Assembly: GCA_902798605.1 (NCBI GenBank)
Contig: CADBXH010000028.1
Coordinates: 1-42,374, forward strand
Length of the DNA: 42,374 bases
Source: an uncultured Ruminococcus sp.
GTDB lineage: Bacteria > Bacillota_A > Clostridia > Oscillospirales > Acutalibacteraceae
Direction: 5' to 3'
Shown piece by piece: positions 7,463-14,766 of the stretch; position 1 is the first letter of the stretch, and every line of letters begins with the position of its first letter. The notes below the pieces were generated by a model, which was not told the DNA's origin, made no database searches, and saw only the letters and a list, made by a program, of their open reading frames with translations. Both the position numbers and the translations under genes were made by a program.

Positions 7463-8063
7463 CGAAAAATTGCAGGAGCTTAGAAAAACAAAAGGGCTCA
7501 CTCAGGAGGAGCTTGCCAAGGAGCTGTATGTTTCGAGAACGGCGATATCAAAATGGGAATCGGGACGGGGTTATCCCAATATTGATTCCTTAAAAGAAAT
7601 ATCGCGTTATTTCGGAGTGACGATCGACGAGCTGATCTGCCCCGACGAGATAATCACCGCGGCGGAAAACGAAAAGCGCGAAGCAATAAACAAATACACC
7701 GCGCTTATCTGCGGTTTGCTCGATATTTTGACAGCGCTGCTGCTGTTTTTGCCATTATTCGGCAATGGTGAAAGCTCGACCGCAGTGCCGATGTTCGGCT
7801 TGACCGAAACGGCTTTGTGGATCGTCACAGTGTATGCGGCGGTTATTGGGCTAACGGTATTGAACGGGATCTGCGCGGTTATCATCAGCCGCTTTGATAA
7901 ACCGATATGGAACAAACACCGTATCGTCACAGGCGCGGTGTTATCCGTTATCGCCGTGTTATTGTTTATCATCACAAGGCAGCCGTACGCGGGGATAATG
8001 TGTTTTACGTTATTGATGATCAAAGGATTTTTGATGATCAGGGGTGGCGCAAATGGAAAATAA
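7452..8063 (+). CDS. XRE-family HTH regulator with membrane C-terminus
   Basis: This 203-aa protein has an N-terminal Cro/CI-type HTH: EKLQELRKTKGLTQEELAKE and SRTAISKWESGRGYPNIDSL at residues 5-50, then YFGVTIDELI. After a linker come about four hydrophobic helices (residues about 80-200). It is therefore a membrane-tethered DNA-binding protein, a layout common in Firmicutes. The ATG at 7452 lies within the end of the PAP2-like gene, so the two are translationally coupled. Its DNA target is unknown; the local operon is the simplest guess. Confidence 0.88.
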   Translation: MEFNEKLQELRKTKGLTQEELAKELYVSRTAISKWESGRGYPNIDSLKEISRYFGVTIDELICPDEIITAAENEKREAINKYTALICGLLDILTALLLFLPLFGNGESSTAVPMFGLTETALWIVTVYAAVIGLTVLNGICAVIISRFDKPIWNKHRIVTGAVLSVIAVLLFIITRQPYAGIMCFTLLMIKGFLMIRGGANGK

Positions 8064-8931
8064 ACAGGTTTTATTCAAAAATTACACGGAACTCGATTAC
8101 AACGCGGTCTGCGATTTTTTGATTGAGCTGAACCGCGGCGACAACCGTCATATCAACTGGAACTGGGCGCGGCTCGAGTGGATGTGGGAGCACCCGGAAT
8201 TTGACAAGAGCGCAAAAAGCTTGATTGGGCTTTGGCTCGATAACGAAAGAATCGTCGGTGCGGCGATCTACGATATGTATTTCGGTGAAGCCTTTTGCGG
8301 TGCTTTTCCGGAATACAGCGATCTTTATCCTGAGATCCTTGACTACGCATACAGAGAACTAAAGGACGAGAACGGTCTCGGTGTTTCGATTTGCGACGAT
8401 AACACGGCTCAGATCAAGGCGGCTCAGGCGCAGGGCTTTGCAAAGGCGGAACAGACGGAAACCATTATGAGCATAGAGCTCGGCGGTGCATTACCGGTAA
8501 AACTACCGGACGGATACCGCTTTGCCGAGCTTGACCCGGAAAAAGAAGCGTATGCGTTCCAATGGCTGCTGTGGCAGAGCTTTGACCACGGAACGGACAA
8601 GTCGGAATTTGAACAAGCGGAAGATATCATACCGCAGATCCGCATGCACTTTGATCCTTATCTTAGTGTCGCGGCGGTCGATTAACGCGGAGAATATGTC
8701 GCCTACTGCTGTGTGTGGTATCATCCCAAGACGGACTATGCCTATATCGAGCCTGTCTGCACAGTCCCCGGTCATCGCGACAAAGGCTTGGCAAAAGCCG
8801 TTGTTTATGAAGCGCTGAACCGTGCAAAAACGCTTGGAGCAAAGAAAGCCTATGTCATTTCCGATACAGCGTTTTACGATAGGTTAGGTTTTAAAAAAGA
8901 CAGGCATTTTACGTTTTATTGGAAGGTGTAA
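8053..8931 (+). pseudogene. GNAT-family acetyltransferase interrupted by one in-frame TAA
   Basis: The frame begins MENKQVLFKNYTELDYNAVC at the ATG 8053 (AGGGG site upstream; a GTG at 8044 is possible). It reads through an N-terminal GNAT-like half to AAVD, meets TAA at 8683-8685, and continues in the same frame with RGEYVAYCCVWYHPKTDYAY. The second half holds EPVCTVPGHRDKGLAKAVV (acetyl-CoA loop) and FYDRLGFKKDRHFTFYWKV at the end. Without the stop it would be one 292-residue protein of normal GNAT structure. Either this is a recent nonsense mutation, a base error, or two separate polypeptides. No frameshift is needed. Confidence 0.8.
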
Positions 8932-8933
8932 GT

Positions 8934-9464
8934 ATGGAAAAAATTTCGGTAAACGGTATCGAATACAAAATTATAAAGCTGCTCGGCAAGGGCAAGGGCG
9001 GCTATTCCTATCTTGCCGAACGCGAGGGCAAGCAAGTAGTATTAAAACAGATACACCACGAGCCGTGCGATTACTATACCTTCGGCAATAAAATCGAAGC
9101 GGAGAGAAACGATTATCAGCGCTTGCTGAACGCGAAAATCCGAATCCCGAAGATGCTCGATATCGATATGGAAAATGAGCGTATAGTCAAGGAGTACATC
9201 AACGGCGAAACTATTTTTGAAATGGTCAAAAATGATGTTTCGGTTGAAGCTTATCTTCCGCAGGTGCGAGAGATGGCGCAGCTTGCGAAAAACACCGGGC
9301 TGAATATCGACTACTTCCCGACAAACTTTGTCGTACAAAACGATTTGCTCTATTACATCGACTACGAGTGCAACGAGTATATGGACGAGTGGAGCTTTGA
9401 GAATTGGGGCATAAAGTACTGGTCAAAAACGCCTGAGTTTGAAGAGTATTTAAAACAGCATTGA
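8934..9464 (+). CDS. Small protein kinase-like protein
   Basis: The 176-aa protein resembles the short kinase folds of the RIO/Bud32/lipopolysaccharide-kinase type. GKGKGGYSYL (residues 18-27) is a glycine-rich loop and VVLKQI carries the likely nucleotide-binding Lys38. EYINGETIFEMV is a hinge-like segment. NIDYFPTNFVVQ (from about residue 127) resembles the catalytic D-x4-N loop, and YYIDYECNEY supplies a metal-binding Asp-like residue. The fold is minimal, and the substrate could be a protein, sugar or antibiotic. It starts 2 bases after the GNAT gene with AAGGTG as ribosome site, so it is last in the operon. A terminator lies downstream, but its T-run serves the opposite strand. Confidence 0.75.
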   Translation: MEKISVNGIEYKIIKLLGKGKGGYSYLAEREGKQVVLKQIHHEPCDYYTFGNKIEAERNDYQRLLNAKIRIPKMLDIDMENERIVKEYINGETIFEMVKNDVSVEAYLPQVREMAQLAKNTGLNIDYFPTNFVVQNDLLYYIDYECNEYMDEWSFENWGIKYWSKTPEFEEYLKQH

Positions 9465-9465
9465 G

Positions 9466-9494
9466 CAAAAAAGCGGACAGCCTGAGCTGTCCGC
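9466..9494 (-). terminator. Intrinsic terminator of the GH13 gene
   Basis: GCGGACAG/CTGTCCGC form a perfect 8-bp stem with a 6-nt loop. On the minus strand it is followed by a run of six T, 17 bases after the GH13 stop codon. It may partly end the plus-strand operon too, although its plus-strand T-run is weak. Confidence 0.85.
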
Positions 9495-9511
9495 CTTGTT
9501 GTATAAAATAT

Positions 9512-11044
9512 TTATATTGTTTCTATCATCAAAAAGCTCTGCGGCTGCATATGTATTTTGCCGTCCTTTATTTCTGCCGAGCCGAGCTTGTAGATAACGT
9601 CGCCGTCATACCTTGTTTTGATCTCAAAGTCGCGGTCAAGCGGATTGAAGTACATAACAAGTGATCCTCTGCGGTAGGCAAACGGGACTTTTCCGGGCTC
9701 GAGCATAAACTCAAGCTCGCCGTTGCCTCTTAGGTCGGGGTACTTGTGTCTGAGCGTTATCAGGTCGGTAACTACCCTGTAAATGCTGTCGGGGTCATCC
9801 TTTTGATTCTCTACCGTCGGCGCGTCCGCGCTTTTGTCAACGGGGAGATACGGCTCGTCGCTCTCGGAAAAACCGAGGTTTTTGCCGCTGTTCCACTGCA
9901 TCGGAGTGCGCGAGCCCGTGCGAGAGAATCCGCCCTCTTTGCTGACTAAATCAGCCTGATAGCGCATACCGAGCTCGTCGCCGTAATAGAGGAACGGCAC
10001 GCCCGGCATCGTAAAGATGAACGCGTTGACAAGCTTTATCGCCTGCTTGTCAAGATACGCGGTAACGCGCGGCATATCGTGGTTGTTTGTCATAAACGAG
10101 ATATAGCCGTTTTCCTTTGTCATATTGTAGTTAGGCAGGTATTCGTCGGCAAACGCCTTGATATTGCCCTTGCCGTTTTTGTTGAACACCGCCTGATCGC
10201 CCCATTCGCCGTAGCGGAACAGCCTGCTGTAGCCGTTTCCGTAGTGGTCAAGGTAGAAATCCATATGGAATCCGCCGTTGTTGATAGCGCGCTGAGGATT
10301 GCACCATTCCGCGACCATAGCAGCCTCGGGGTATTCCCTGTCAAGCATATCCCTAACGCCGCGCCAGATTTTGGCTGTGGCGACTTTTTGCTCGTCGTTT
10401 TTAACAAGCGAATCCGCCATATCGACGCGGAAGCCGTCAGCGCCCTTGTCAAGCCAAAAGCGCATAATGTCCTTTATCGCTTCTACCGTCTTTTGGCAGT
10501 CGGGGTGATCGCACGGAAGCTGCCATTCGGGGTGGGTGATGTCATAAAAGCCGTAGTTCAGCGCGGGCTGCGAGCTGAAATAATTCACCATATAGTTGCC
10601 GTTTCGCTCACATATCCCGCACATCATTCTGTATTCGGGCGGAGCGTCCCATACGGTCTTTGTAAATATGTAGCGGTTAGAAAGCTCGTTTTCCGCTGCC
10701 TTTTTTGCTTCCGTAAACCACGGGTGAGTGTCGGATGTGTGGCCGGGAACAAGGTCGAGCAAAATCTTTATTCCCCTCGCGTGAGCCTCGTCAAAAAGCT
10801 CAACCAAGTCCTCGTTCGTTCCGTAGCGCGGGGCAACGCGCTTGTAGTCGCGAACATCATAACCCGCGTCCATAAACGGAGAATCATAAACGGGATTGAG
10901 CCAGATTGCGTTACAGCCGAGGTTCTTGACGTAATCGAGCTTTTGGATTATTCCCTGCAAATCGCCGATACCGTCGCCGTTTGAATCGTAAAAGCTCTGC
11001 GGATAGATCTCATAAAATACTGCGTCGTTAAGCCAGTTAGGCAT
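9512..11044 (-). CDS. GH13 alpha-glucosidase / oligo-1,6-glucosidase type
   Basis: This 510-aa cytoplasmic enzyme has no signal peptide. It starts MPNWLNDAVFYEIYPQSFYD and has all GH13 motifs: DLVPGHTS (region I), GADGFRVDMAD with nucleophile Asp208, VAEWCNP with acid/base Glu246, and MTNNHD with Asp323. A C-terminal beta domain follows. Length and the early DSNGDGIGDLQGI segment fit intracellular GH13 enzymes that split alpha-1,4 or alpha-1,6 glucosides taken up by the cell. The exact linkage cannot be read from this sequence. It is a single gene with its own promoter and terminator, and its leader carries the hairpin array at 11063-11208. Confidence 0.92.
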   Translation of the reverse strand: MPNWLNDAVFYEIYPQSFYDSNGDGIGDLQGIIQKLDYVKNLGCNAIWLNPVYDSPFMDAGYDVRDYKRVAPRYGTNEDLVELFDEAHARGIKILLDLVPGHTSDTHPWFTEAKKAAENELSNRYIFTKTVWDAPPEYRMMCGICERNGNYMVNYFSSQPALNYGFYDITHPEWQLPCDHPDCQKTVEAIKDIMRFWLDKGADGFRVDMADSLVKNDEQKVATAKIWRGVRDMLDREYPEAAMVAEWCNPQRAINNGGFHMDFYLDHYGNGYSRLFRYGEWGDQAVFNKNGKGNIKAFADEYLPNYNMTKENGYISFMTNNHDMPRVTAYLDKQAIKLVNAFIFTMPGVPFLYYGDELGMRYQADLVSKEGGFSRTGSRTPMQWNSGKNLGFSESDEPYLPVDKSADAPTVENQKDDPDSIYRVVTDLITLRHKYPDLRGNGELEFMLEPGKVPFAYRRGSLVMYFNPLDRDFEIKTRYDGDVIYKLGSAEIKDGKIHMQPQSFLMIETI

Positions 11045-11062
11045 AAAACCACCCTTTCATTT

Positions 11063-11208
11063 CAAGTTAAAATTTTGCTTTGCAAAAGTTAAGATATGCT
11101 TCGCAAAGTTAAAATTTCGCTGAGCGAAAGTGAACGGTTAAACTCTTCACGGCGACAGCCTCTTAACTTGAACGAAGTGCGATCTTAACGGCGAAGCTCC
11201 TTAACTTA
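11063..11208 (-). repeat. Hairpin array in the 5' leader of the GH13 gene (array A)
   Basis: Read on the minus strand, short hairpins alternate with GTTAAG boxes (AAGTTAAGGAGCTTCGCCGT, then GTTAAGATCGCACTTCGTTC, AAGTTAAGAGGC). After the middle the boxes become CTTAAC/TTTAAC, as in TTTCGCTCAGCGAAATTTTA and CTTTTGCAAAGCAAAATTTT. The two halves could pair with each other. The array ends 18 bases before the GH13 start codon. It matches in order and orientation the array upstream of metA at 35303-35475. Confidence 0.8.
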
Positions 11209-11237
11209 AATATAACACTATTGACTGGATTTGGCAA
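11209..11237 (-). promoter_or_regulatory. Probable promoter of the GH13 gene
   Basis: On the minus strand TTGCCA (11237-11232) and TATATT (11214-11209) are 17 bp apart, directly before the hairpin array. The transcript would begin with the array as its 5' leader. Confidence 0.55.
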
Positions 11238-11259
11238 TATAATTCCCAATAAAAATCAC

Positions 11260-11288
11260 TTGCGAAAAAGTATTTTTCGGCATACTAT
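11260..11288 (+). promoter_or_regulatory. Probable promoter of the MecA-like gene
   Basis: TTGCGA (11260-11265) and TACTAT (11283-11288) are 17 bp apart, 33 bases before the proposed TTG start. It is back to back with the GH13 promoter. Confidence 0.55.
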
Positions 11289-11321
11289 GGAATTAGCAGT
11301 TTATTTTTGGAGGACGACGCT

Positions 11322-11873
11322 TTGACTGTTAACAAGCTGAGTGAAAACCGCGTGCTTATCGTGCTGTGCGAGCAGGATATCGCCGATAACGCGCTCGGTA
11401 AAGAGGGAATAGATTTTGACAACGGCGCGGCGCGGTCGCGCGTGATTTGGCTGACGCGCAGGGCGTGCAAAAGCTCGGGGATAGACACGGGCGGCAAGCG
11501 CGTTAATATCGAGGCTCTGCCGCTCGAAAAAAGCTGTTACCTGCTCGTGACCGTGGGAGCGGTCAAGCGGTACAGGCTGAAAAACTCAAACAGCGGATGC
11601 TGCTTTTGCCTCGGCGGCAGCACGGCGTTTTTGAACGCCGTCGAACAGCTTTACAGGCGGAACATCTGCTGCCGCAACAATTCCGCCTATAAGCTTAACA
11701 ACAATTATTATTTGGTTTTTGATTACCCTACGCTTCCCCAAAGCCTGAGCAATATCCTGCTCGAATACGGCAGAAAACTGAGCGGAAAATTCGCCGCCGC
11801 ACGTATCAAAGAAACCGCCAAGCCGATCTGTGAGCGCAACGCCGTGGAGGGAATTGGGAAATGGTTAGTATAG
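11322..11873 (+). CDS. MecA-like adaptor protein
   Basis: The 183-aa protein begins MTVNKLSENRVLIVLCEQDI, very like the N-terminal substrate-binding domain of MecA/YpbH, including the DFDNGAARS-type acidic turn. The C-terminal part, NNNYYLVFDYPTLPQSLSNI then LLEYGRKL, resembles the ClpC-binding domain. MecA adaptors hand substrates to the ClpC-ClpP protease. It is shorter than Bacillus MecA and has an unusual Cys cluster (SGCCFCLGG and RRNICCRN). I chose TTG 11322 because GGAGGA ends 7 bases before it; an earlier TTG at 11307 overlaps that site. Confidence 0.75.
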   Translation: MTVNKLSENRVLIVLCEQDIADNALGKEGIDFDNGAARSRVIWLTRRACKSSGIDTGGKRVNIEALPLEKSCYLLVTVGAVKRYRLKNSNSGCCFCLGGSTAFLNAVEQLYRRNICCRNNSAYKLNNNYYLVFDYPTLPQSLSNILLEYGRKLSGKFAAARIKETAKPICERNAVEGIGKWLV

Positions 11874-11894
11874 CAAGCATTTCCTTAACGCAGT

Positions 11895-11957
11895 TTAAAG
11901 GCTCCCCCGCGTGCGGGGGAGCTGGCACGGCTCCAAAGAGCCGTGACTGAGGGGGCA
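11895..11957 (+). repeat. Palindromic intergenic repeat, copy R1
   Basis: GGCTCCCCCGCGTGCGGGGG pairs within itself, and is followed by AGCTGGCACGGCTCC...GAGCCGTGACTGAGGGGGC, a second hairpin. The pattern (C5/G5 hairpin, TGGCACGGC, GCCGTGAC, GAGGGGG) recurs at 12011-12084 (inverted) and 13340-13403. It is a dispersed REP/MITE-like element. Confidence 0.8.
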
Positions 11958-12010
11958 TAGCTTTCCTCTTGCGGGATTTTTCCTTTGCGAACGGGGCATT
12001 ATCGGCTAGC

Positions 12011-12084
12011 CCGCCCCCTCCGTCACCGCCAACAAGTTGTCGGCGACACCTCCCCCGTAACAAGTGACGGGGGAGGCTTTAAAC
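12011..12084 (-). repeat. Palindromic intergenic repeat, copy R2 (inverted)
   Basis: Read on the minus strand it starts TTTAAAGCCTCCCCCGTCAC, then GGGGGAGGTGTCGCC and GGCGGTGACGGAGGGGGCGG. It is the inverted counterpart of R1, 53 bases away. The pair lies between two convergent genes, the MecA-like gene and the minus-strand gene at 12106-12537. Confidence 0.8.
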
Positions 12085-12105
12085 ATTAAACTCTAAACTC
12101 TAAAT

Positions 12106-12537
12106 TTACAAAAACGCCCTCATCTCTTTGATGTGCTCCTCCTCGGTGTCGAGCATCTTTTTGGCAAGCAGGGTCACATTTCGGTCGTTGCGGTCGTAAT
12201 CGCGCAGATGTTGAACCATTTTGTTGACTCCCATGGTATTGCCCTTGATCATCATCTCGGCGGCGTGGGAGGGAGAAGGGTCGCGGCGCAGGTCTCTCTG
12301 CGACGCGATTTTTGTCATTGTTTTTGCTACGGGGCTGATATGCTGCGCTTCCGCACCGCGGCTGCGAAGCATGGTGTTTGCCACATGGTAGATTTTTCCG
12401 TAGCGCACAAGCTGCTCGCACAATACGCTGTCGACAGCCGCGCTGTTTTTTACGCCCTTGCGCACGTTTTTGATTCCGTGACACCCCATCTCGGCGTTTT
12501 GAAGAATGTAATTCAGCATTTCTACATCATTGATCAT
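12106..12537 (-). CDS. Conserved helical protein of unknown function
   Basis: This 143-aa protein is predicted almost wholly helical: MINDVEMLNYILQNAEMGCH at the start, then a middle part with PSPSHAAEMMIKGNTMGVNK (from about residue 87) and a charged last helix TEEEHIKEMRAFL. I remember similar Clostridial proteins with an SPSHxAEMMIxGxTMG block, and the layout suggests a ferritin-like four-helix bundle. I cannot name its function or a metal site. AGAGGTGAT precedes the ATG. It is a single minus-strand gene; R2 lies 22 bases past its stop codon. Confidence 0.75.
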   Translation of the reverse strand: MINDVEMLNYILQNAEMGCHGIKNVRKGVKNSAAVDSVLCEQLVRYGKIYHVANTMLRSRGAEAQHISPVAKTMTKIASQRDLRRDPSPSHAAEMMIKGNTMGVNKMVQHLRDYDRNDRNVTLLAKKMLDTEEEHIKEMRAFL

Positions 12538-12612
12538 AAAATCACCTCTGGTTTTATGATTGGAAAAATTATTAAAAATATTCAGTTGAAATCAAATGAT
12601 TAATTGTGATAT

Positions 12613-12640
12613 AATAAAATGGCAGCCGCAAGGGCTGCCA
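12613..12640 (-). terminator. Intrinsic terminator of pduL
   Basis: TGGCAGCC/GGCTGCCA form an 8-bp stem with a 5-nt loop. On the minus strand it is followed by ATTTTATT. It lies 34 bases past the pduL stop codon. Confidence 0.75.
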
Positions 12641-12673
12641 CTACATTATTCGTTTTCAGTTGTCGATTATCAA

Positions 12674-13243
12674 TTAAACGATTATCTCTCCGTCAACTGT
12701 GCCTGCAAGGCCTGCGGCGTTGCTTTCGTCGGTGTCAACGTGCATCGCGGGAGCGTATTTGGGAGATACTCTTACAACCACATCACCAAAGATAGTCTCT
12801 CTGCCTGTGCCTATACCGACCTTGGCTGATACTACCTGCTGATCCTTGAGTCCGAACTCCTCGGCAGTTTTGGGATCGAGGTGGATATGTCTTTTTGCGG
12901 CGATAACGCCCTGAGCTATCTCGACCTCACCCTTGGGGCCTACGAGCTTGCAGCCGGGTGTACCCTGAACAGCGCCCGACTCTCTTACGGGAGCTGTGAT
13001 ACCGAGCTTGCGCGCGTCTGTGAGCGAAACCTCGACCTGATCATCGGGCCTTTCGGGACCGAGGATAGACATCGTCATCTCGCCTCTGGGGCCTACGACT
13101 GTGACCTTCTCAAAGCAGGCGAACTGACCGGGCTGAGAAAGATCCTTTTTGTTTGTGAGCTGATAACCCTCGCCGTAGAGCGCGTCGAGCGTAGCTCTTG
13201 TAACGTGAACGTGATGCGCGGAAGTTTCTACCATAATTTTCAT
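12674..13243 (-). CDS. pduL: Phosphate propanoyltransferase / phosphotransacetylase, PduL type
   Basis: This 189-aa protein shows the two beta-barrel halves of PduL. His-rich metal-binding motifs are SAHHVHV (residues 8-14), AAKRHIHLD (about 114-122) and APAMHVDTDE (about 164-173). GPRGEMTMSILGPERPDDQV and LVGPKGEVEIAQGVIAAKRH are family hallmarks. The enzyme interconverts acyl-CoA and acyl phosphate (acetyl or propanoyl). No shell proteins or encapsulation peptide are present, so it is probably a housekeeping cytosolic phosphotransacetylase rather than a microcompartment enzyme. It has its own promoter and terminator. Confidence 0.9.
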   Translation of the reverse strand: MKIMVETSAHHVHVTRATLDALYGEGYQLTNKKDLSQPGQFACFEKVTVVGPRGEMTMSILGPERPDDQVEVSLTDARKLGITAPVRESGAVQGTPGCKLVGPKGEVEIAQGVIAAKRHIHLDPKTAEEFGLKDQQVVSAKVGIGTGRETIFGDVVVRVSPKYAPAMHVDTDESNAAGLAGTVDGEIIV

Positions 13244-13294
13244 AATTTATTACCACCATTCATTTTTATTATCGCTTAGCGATTCATTATTTCT

Positions 13295-13323
13295 ATTTTA
13301 CTACTAATCAGGACAGATTTCAA
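13295..13323 (-). promoter_or_regulatory. Promoter of pduL
   Basis: On the minus strand TTGAAA (13323-13318) and TAAAAT (13300-13295) are 17 bp apart, 52 bases before the pduL ATG. A small ATCGC/GCGAT hairpin lies in the leader at 13271-13283. Confidence 0.6.
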
Positions 13324-13339
13324 CCTTTTTAAAACATTT

Positions 13340-13403
13340 AAAGCATCCCCCGTCACTTGTTACAGGGGATGTGGCACGGCGTTTGCGCCGTGACGGAGGG
13401 GGC
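13340..13403 (+). repeat. Palindromic intergenic repeat, copy R3
   Basis: GCATCCCCCGTCACTTGTTA then CAGGGGATGTGGCACGGCG and GCGCCGTGACGGAGGGGGC follow the same two-hairpin plan as R1 and R2. The CCCCCGTCACTTGTTAC segment is shared exactly with R2. It lies between the divergent pduL and uracil-DNA glycosylase genes. Confidence 0.8.
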
Positions 13404-13462
13404 AAACGCTGTTTGTTGCGCCGACCTTTCCAAAACAACAAAAAGTAAAGTGAGGAAACAAA

Positions 13463-14035
13463 ATGTACAATACTTGGGAAGAATTAAAGTCAGCCTGCCA
13501 AAATTGCAGAAAATGCGAGCTGTGCGAGACAAGAACGAACGTAGTCGTCGGGGTGGGCAACCCCGAGGCGGAGGTTATGTTTATCGGCGAAGGCCCCGGA
13601 GAAAACGAGGATTTGCAGGGCGAGCCGTTCGTGGGCAGAGCGGGTAAGCTGCTCGACAAAATGCTCACCGCCGTTGACCTTGACCGCAACAAGAATATTT
13701 ACATAGCAAATATCGTTAAGTGCCGCCCGCCCAAAAACCGCGACCCCAAGCCCGAGGAGCAGGAGCTTTGCATTGAATGGCTGCGCGACCAAGTCCGCCT
13801 TATCAGACCAAAGATAATCGTATGCTTGGGCAGGATCGCCGCCGGCAGGATCATAAAGTCCGATATAAAAATCACCAAGGAGCACGGTATCTGGTTCGAG
13901 AAAAACGGCATACTTATGATGGCTATGCTCCATCCCGCAGCCATCCTCCGCGACCCGCGCCGCAAGCCCGACGCGTTTGACGATTTTTTGAAGCTCAGAG
14001 AAAAAATCAACGAGGTCTGTGAGCACACTTATTAG
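13463..14035 (+). CDS. Family-4 uracil-DNA glycosylase
   Basis: The 190-aa protein has the Fe-S type UDG layout. [11 protein letters not shown] carries the first Cys pair, [20 protein letters not shown] (residues 38-57) is the active-site motif, and [18 protein letters not shown] supplies the second Cys pair, 16 residues apart. [11 protein letters not shown] near residue 155 is the DNA-intercalation loop. It removes uracil from DNA at the start of base-excision repair and usually binds a 4Fe-4S cluster. GTGAGGAAAC precedes the ATG. It appears to be a single gene. Confidence 0.92.
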   Translation: MYNTWEELKSACQNCRKCELCETRTNVVVGVGNPEAEVMFIGEGPGENEDLQGEPFVGRAGKLLDKMLTAVDLDRNKNIYIANIVKCRPPKNRDPKPEEQELCIEWLRDQVRLIRPKIIVCLGRIAAGRIIKSDIKITKEHGIWFEKNGILMMAMLHPAAILRDPRRKPDAFDDFLKLREKINEVCEHTY

Positions 14036-14054
14036 AGTTGAGAGTTAATTGATT

Positions 14055-14190
14055 TTACCGCTGTTTTTATGTGGGGTTACCTCTGTGATGACAGCGGTAT
14101 TTGATGATAATAGACAGTTTGAAATATCAAGGAATAGAAAAAGTTAATTGAGTGGCACCGCGGGCGGTAGAACCTGCTGTGTTTTTTGTG
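14055..14190 (+). ncRNA. T-box-like leader element without an adjacent target gene
   Basis: AGTGGCACCGCGGG at 14151-14164 closely fits the T-box core (GGTGGnACCGCG). CACCGCGGG can pair with CCTGCTGTG to form a terminator stem directly before TTTTTT (14182-14187), as expected for a T-box terminator/antiterminator switch. Upstream, ACCGCTGT (14057-14064) and ACAGCGGT (14091-14098) form a stem, shorter than a classical Stem I. TGGC would pair with a tRNA end GCCA, meaning a G discriminator as in tRNA-Asp or tRNA-Asn. I could not fix the specifier codon. No biosynthetic or tRNA-synthetase gene follows within 500 bases. Confidence 0.5.
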
Positions 14191-14194
14191 TTAT

Positions 14195-14760
14195 AGAGAA
14201 TACAGAGTTGTTTTTTATCCCCCCTAATAAAACGGATAAAAACACTGTGATAAAATTGTTACAACAAAAGAGAGAGATACAATAGACAATAATTAATATC
14301 GGTCTACGCAGAATGGGTTTGTTAAGGAGGTGAAAATCTTACTGGGACGTTATTATAACTGGAAATGAGCCGTTTTCTTCAAAAGGGAATCGATGTAACG
14401 GAACATCTTGACAGTGGTATAAGCAGCGAGGCGATTATGTATCAACTGCTACTATGACTACCTCAATAAAACACTATTCAAATGGTAAATGAACGATACA
14501 GATTGCTTTACAACACAGTGCAGATTAAGTTTGCGATAGTATATGACATAATTAGATAGAGTATCAGGACGCACGGAACCCCAATCTAAAATACTACGTG
14601 GCATCGAGAAAGATAATGTGATTTTGAAAGCAGGTGAATGTTATGAATGATTGAAATTTAATAGTTAATTGAATAATGCTTTTGAAAATGAGGATTTGTT
14701 TTCAAAGTAGATAGATCTCAAATAAATGGATGAAATTTTTATAAATATAAAATAGAGGAG
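14195..14760. other. AT-rich gene-free stretch with only short broken frames
   Basis: No gene can be supported. A strong AAGGAGGTG at 14324-14332 leads only into a 12-codon frame from GTG, whose TGA overlaps an ATG opening a 30-codon frame (MSRFLQKGIDVTEHLDSGIS...). Another short frame ends ...YYDYLNKTLFKW. These look like remains of a decayed gene, but I recognise no family. CTTTTGAAAA/TTTTCAAAG (14679-14707) is an inverted repeat 60 bases before the lipoprotein gene. Confidence 0.5.
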
Positions 14761-14766
14761 GAAACT

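Noticed and set aside
10079..10984. Long plus-strand open frame of about 300 codons opposite the GH13 gene
   Set aside because: It is the antisense of a gene with all GH13 catalytic motifs; the frame has no domain, no ribosome site and a composition typical of antisense shadows.
11063..11208. Possible CRISPR array in the GH13 leader
   Set aside because: The units are short and uneven, the spacers are themselves hairpins, and no cas gene is present.
12612..12617. TATAAT with TTGAAA upstream on the plus strand near 12588-12617
   Set aside because: It points into the terminator and 3' end of the minus-strand pduL gene and has no plus-strand gene to serve; A/T-rich chance match.
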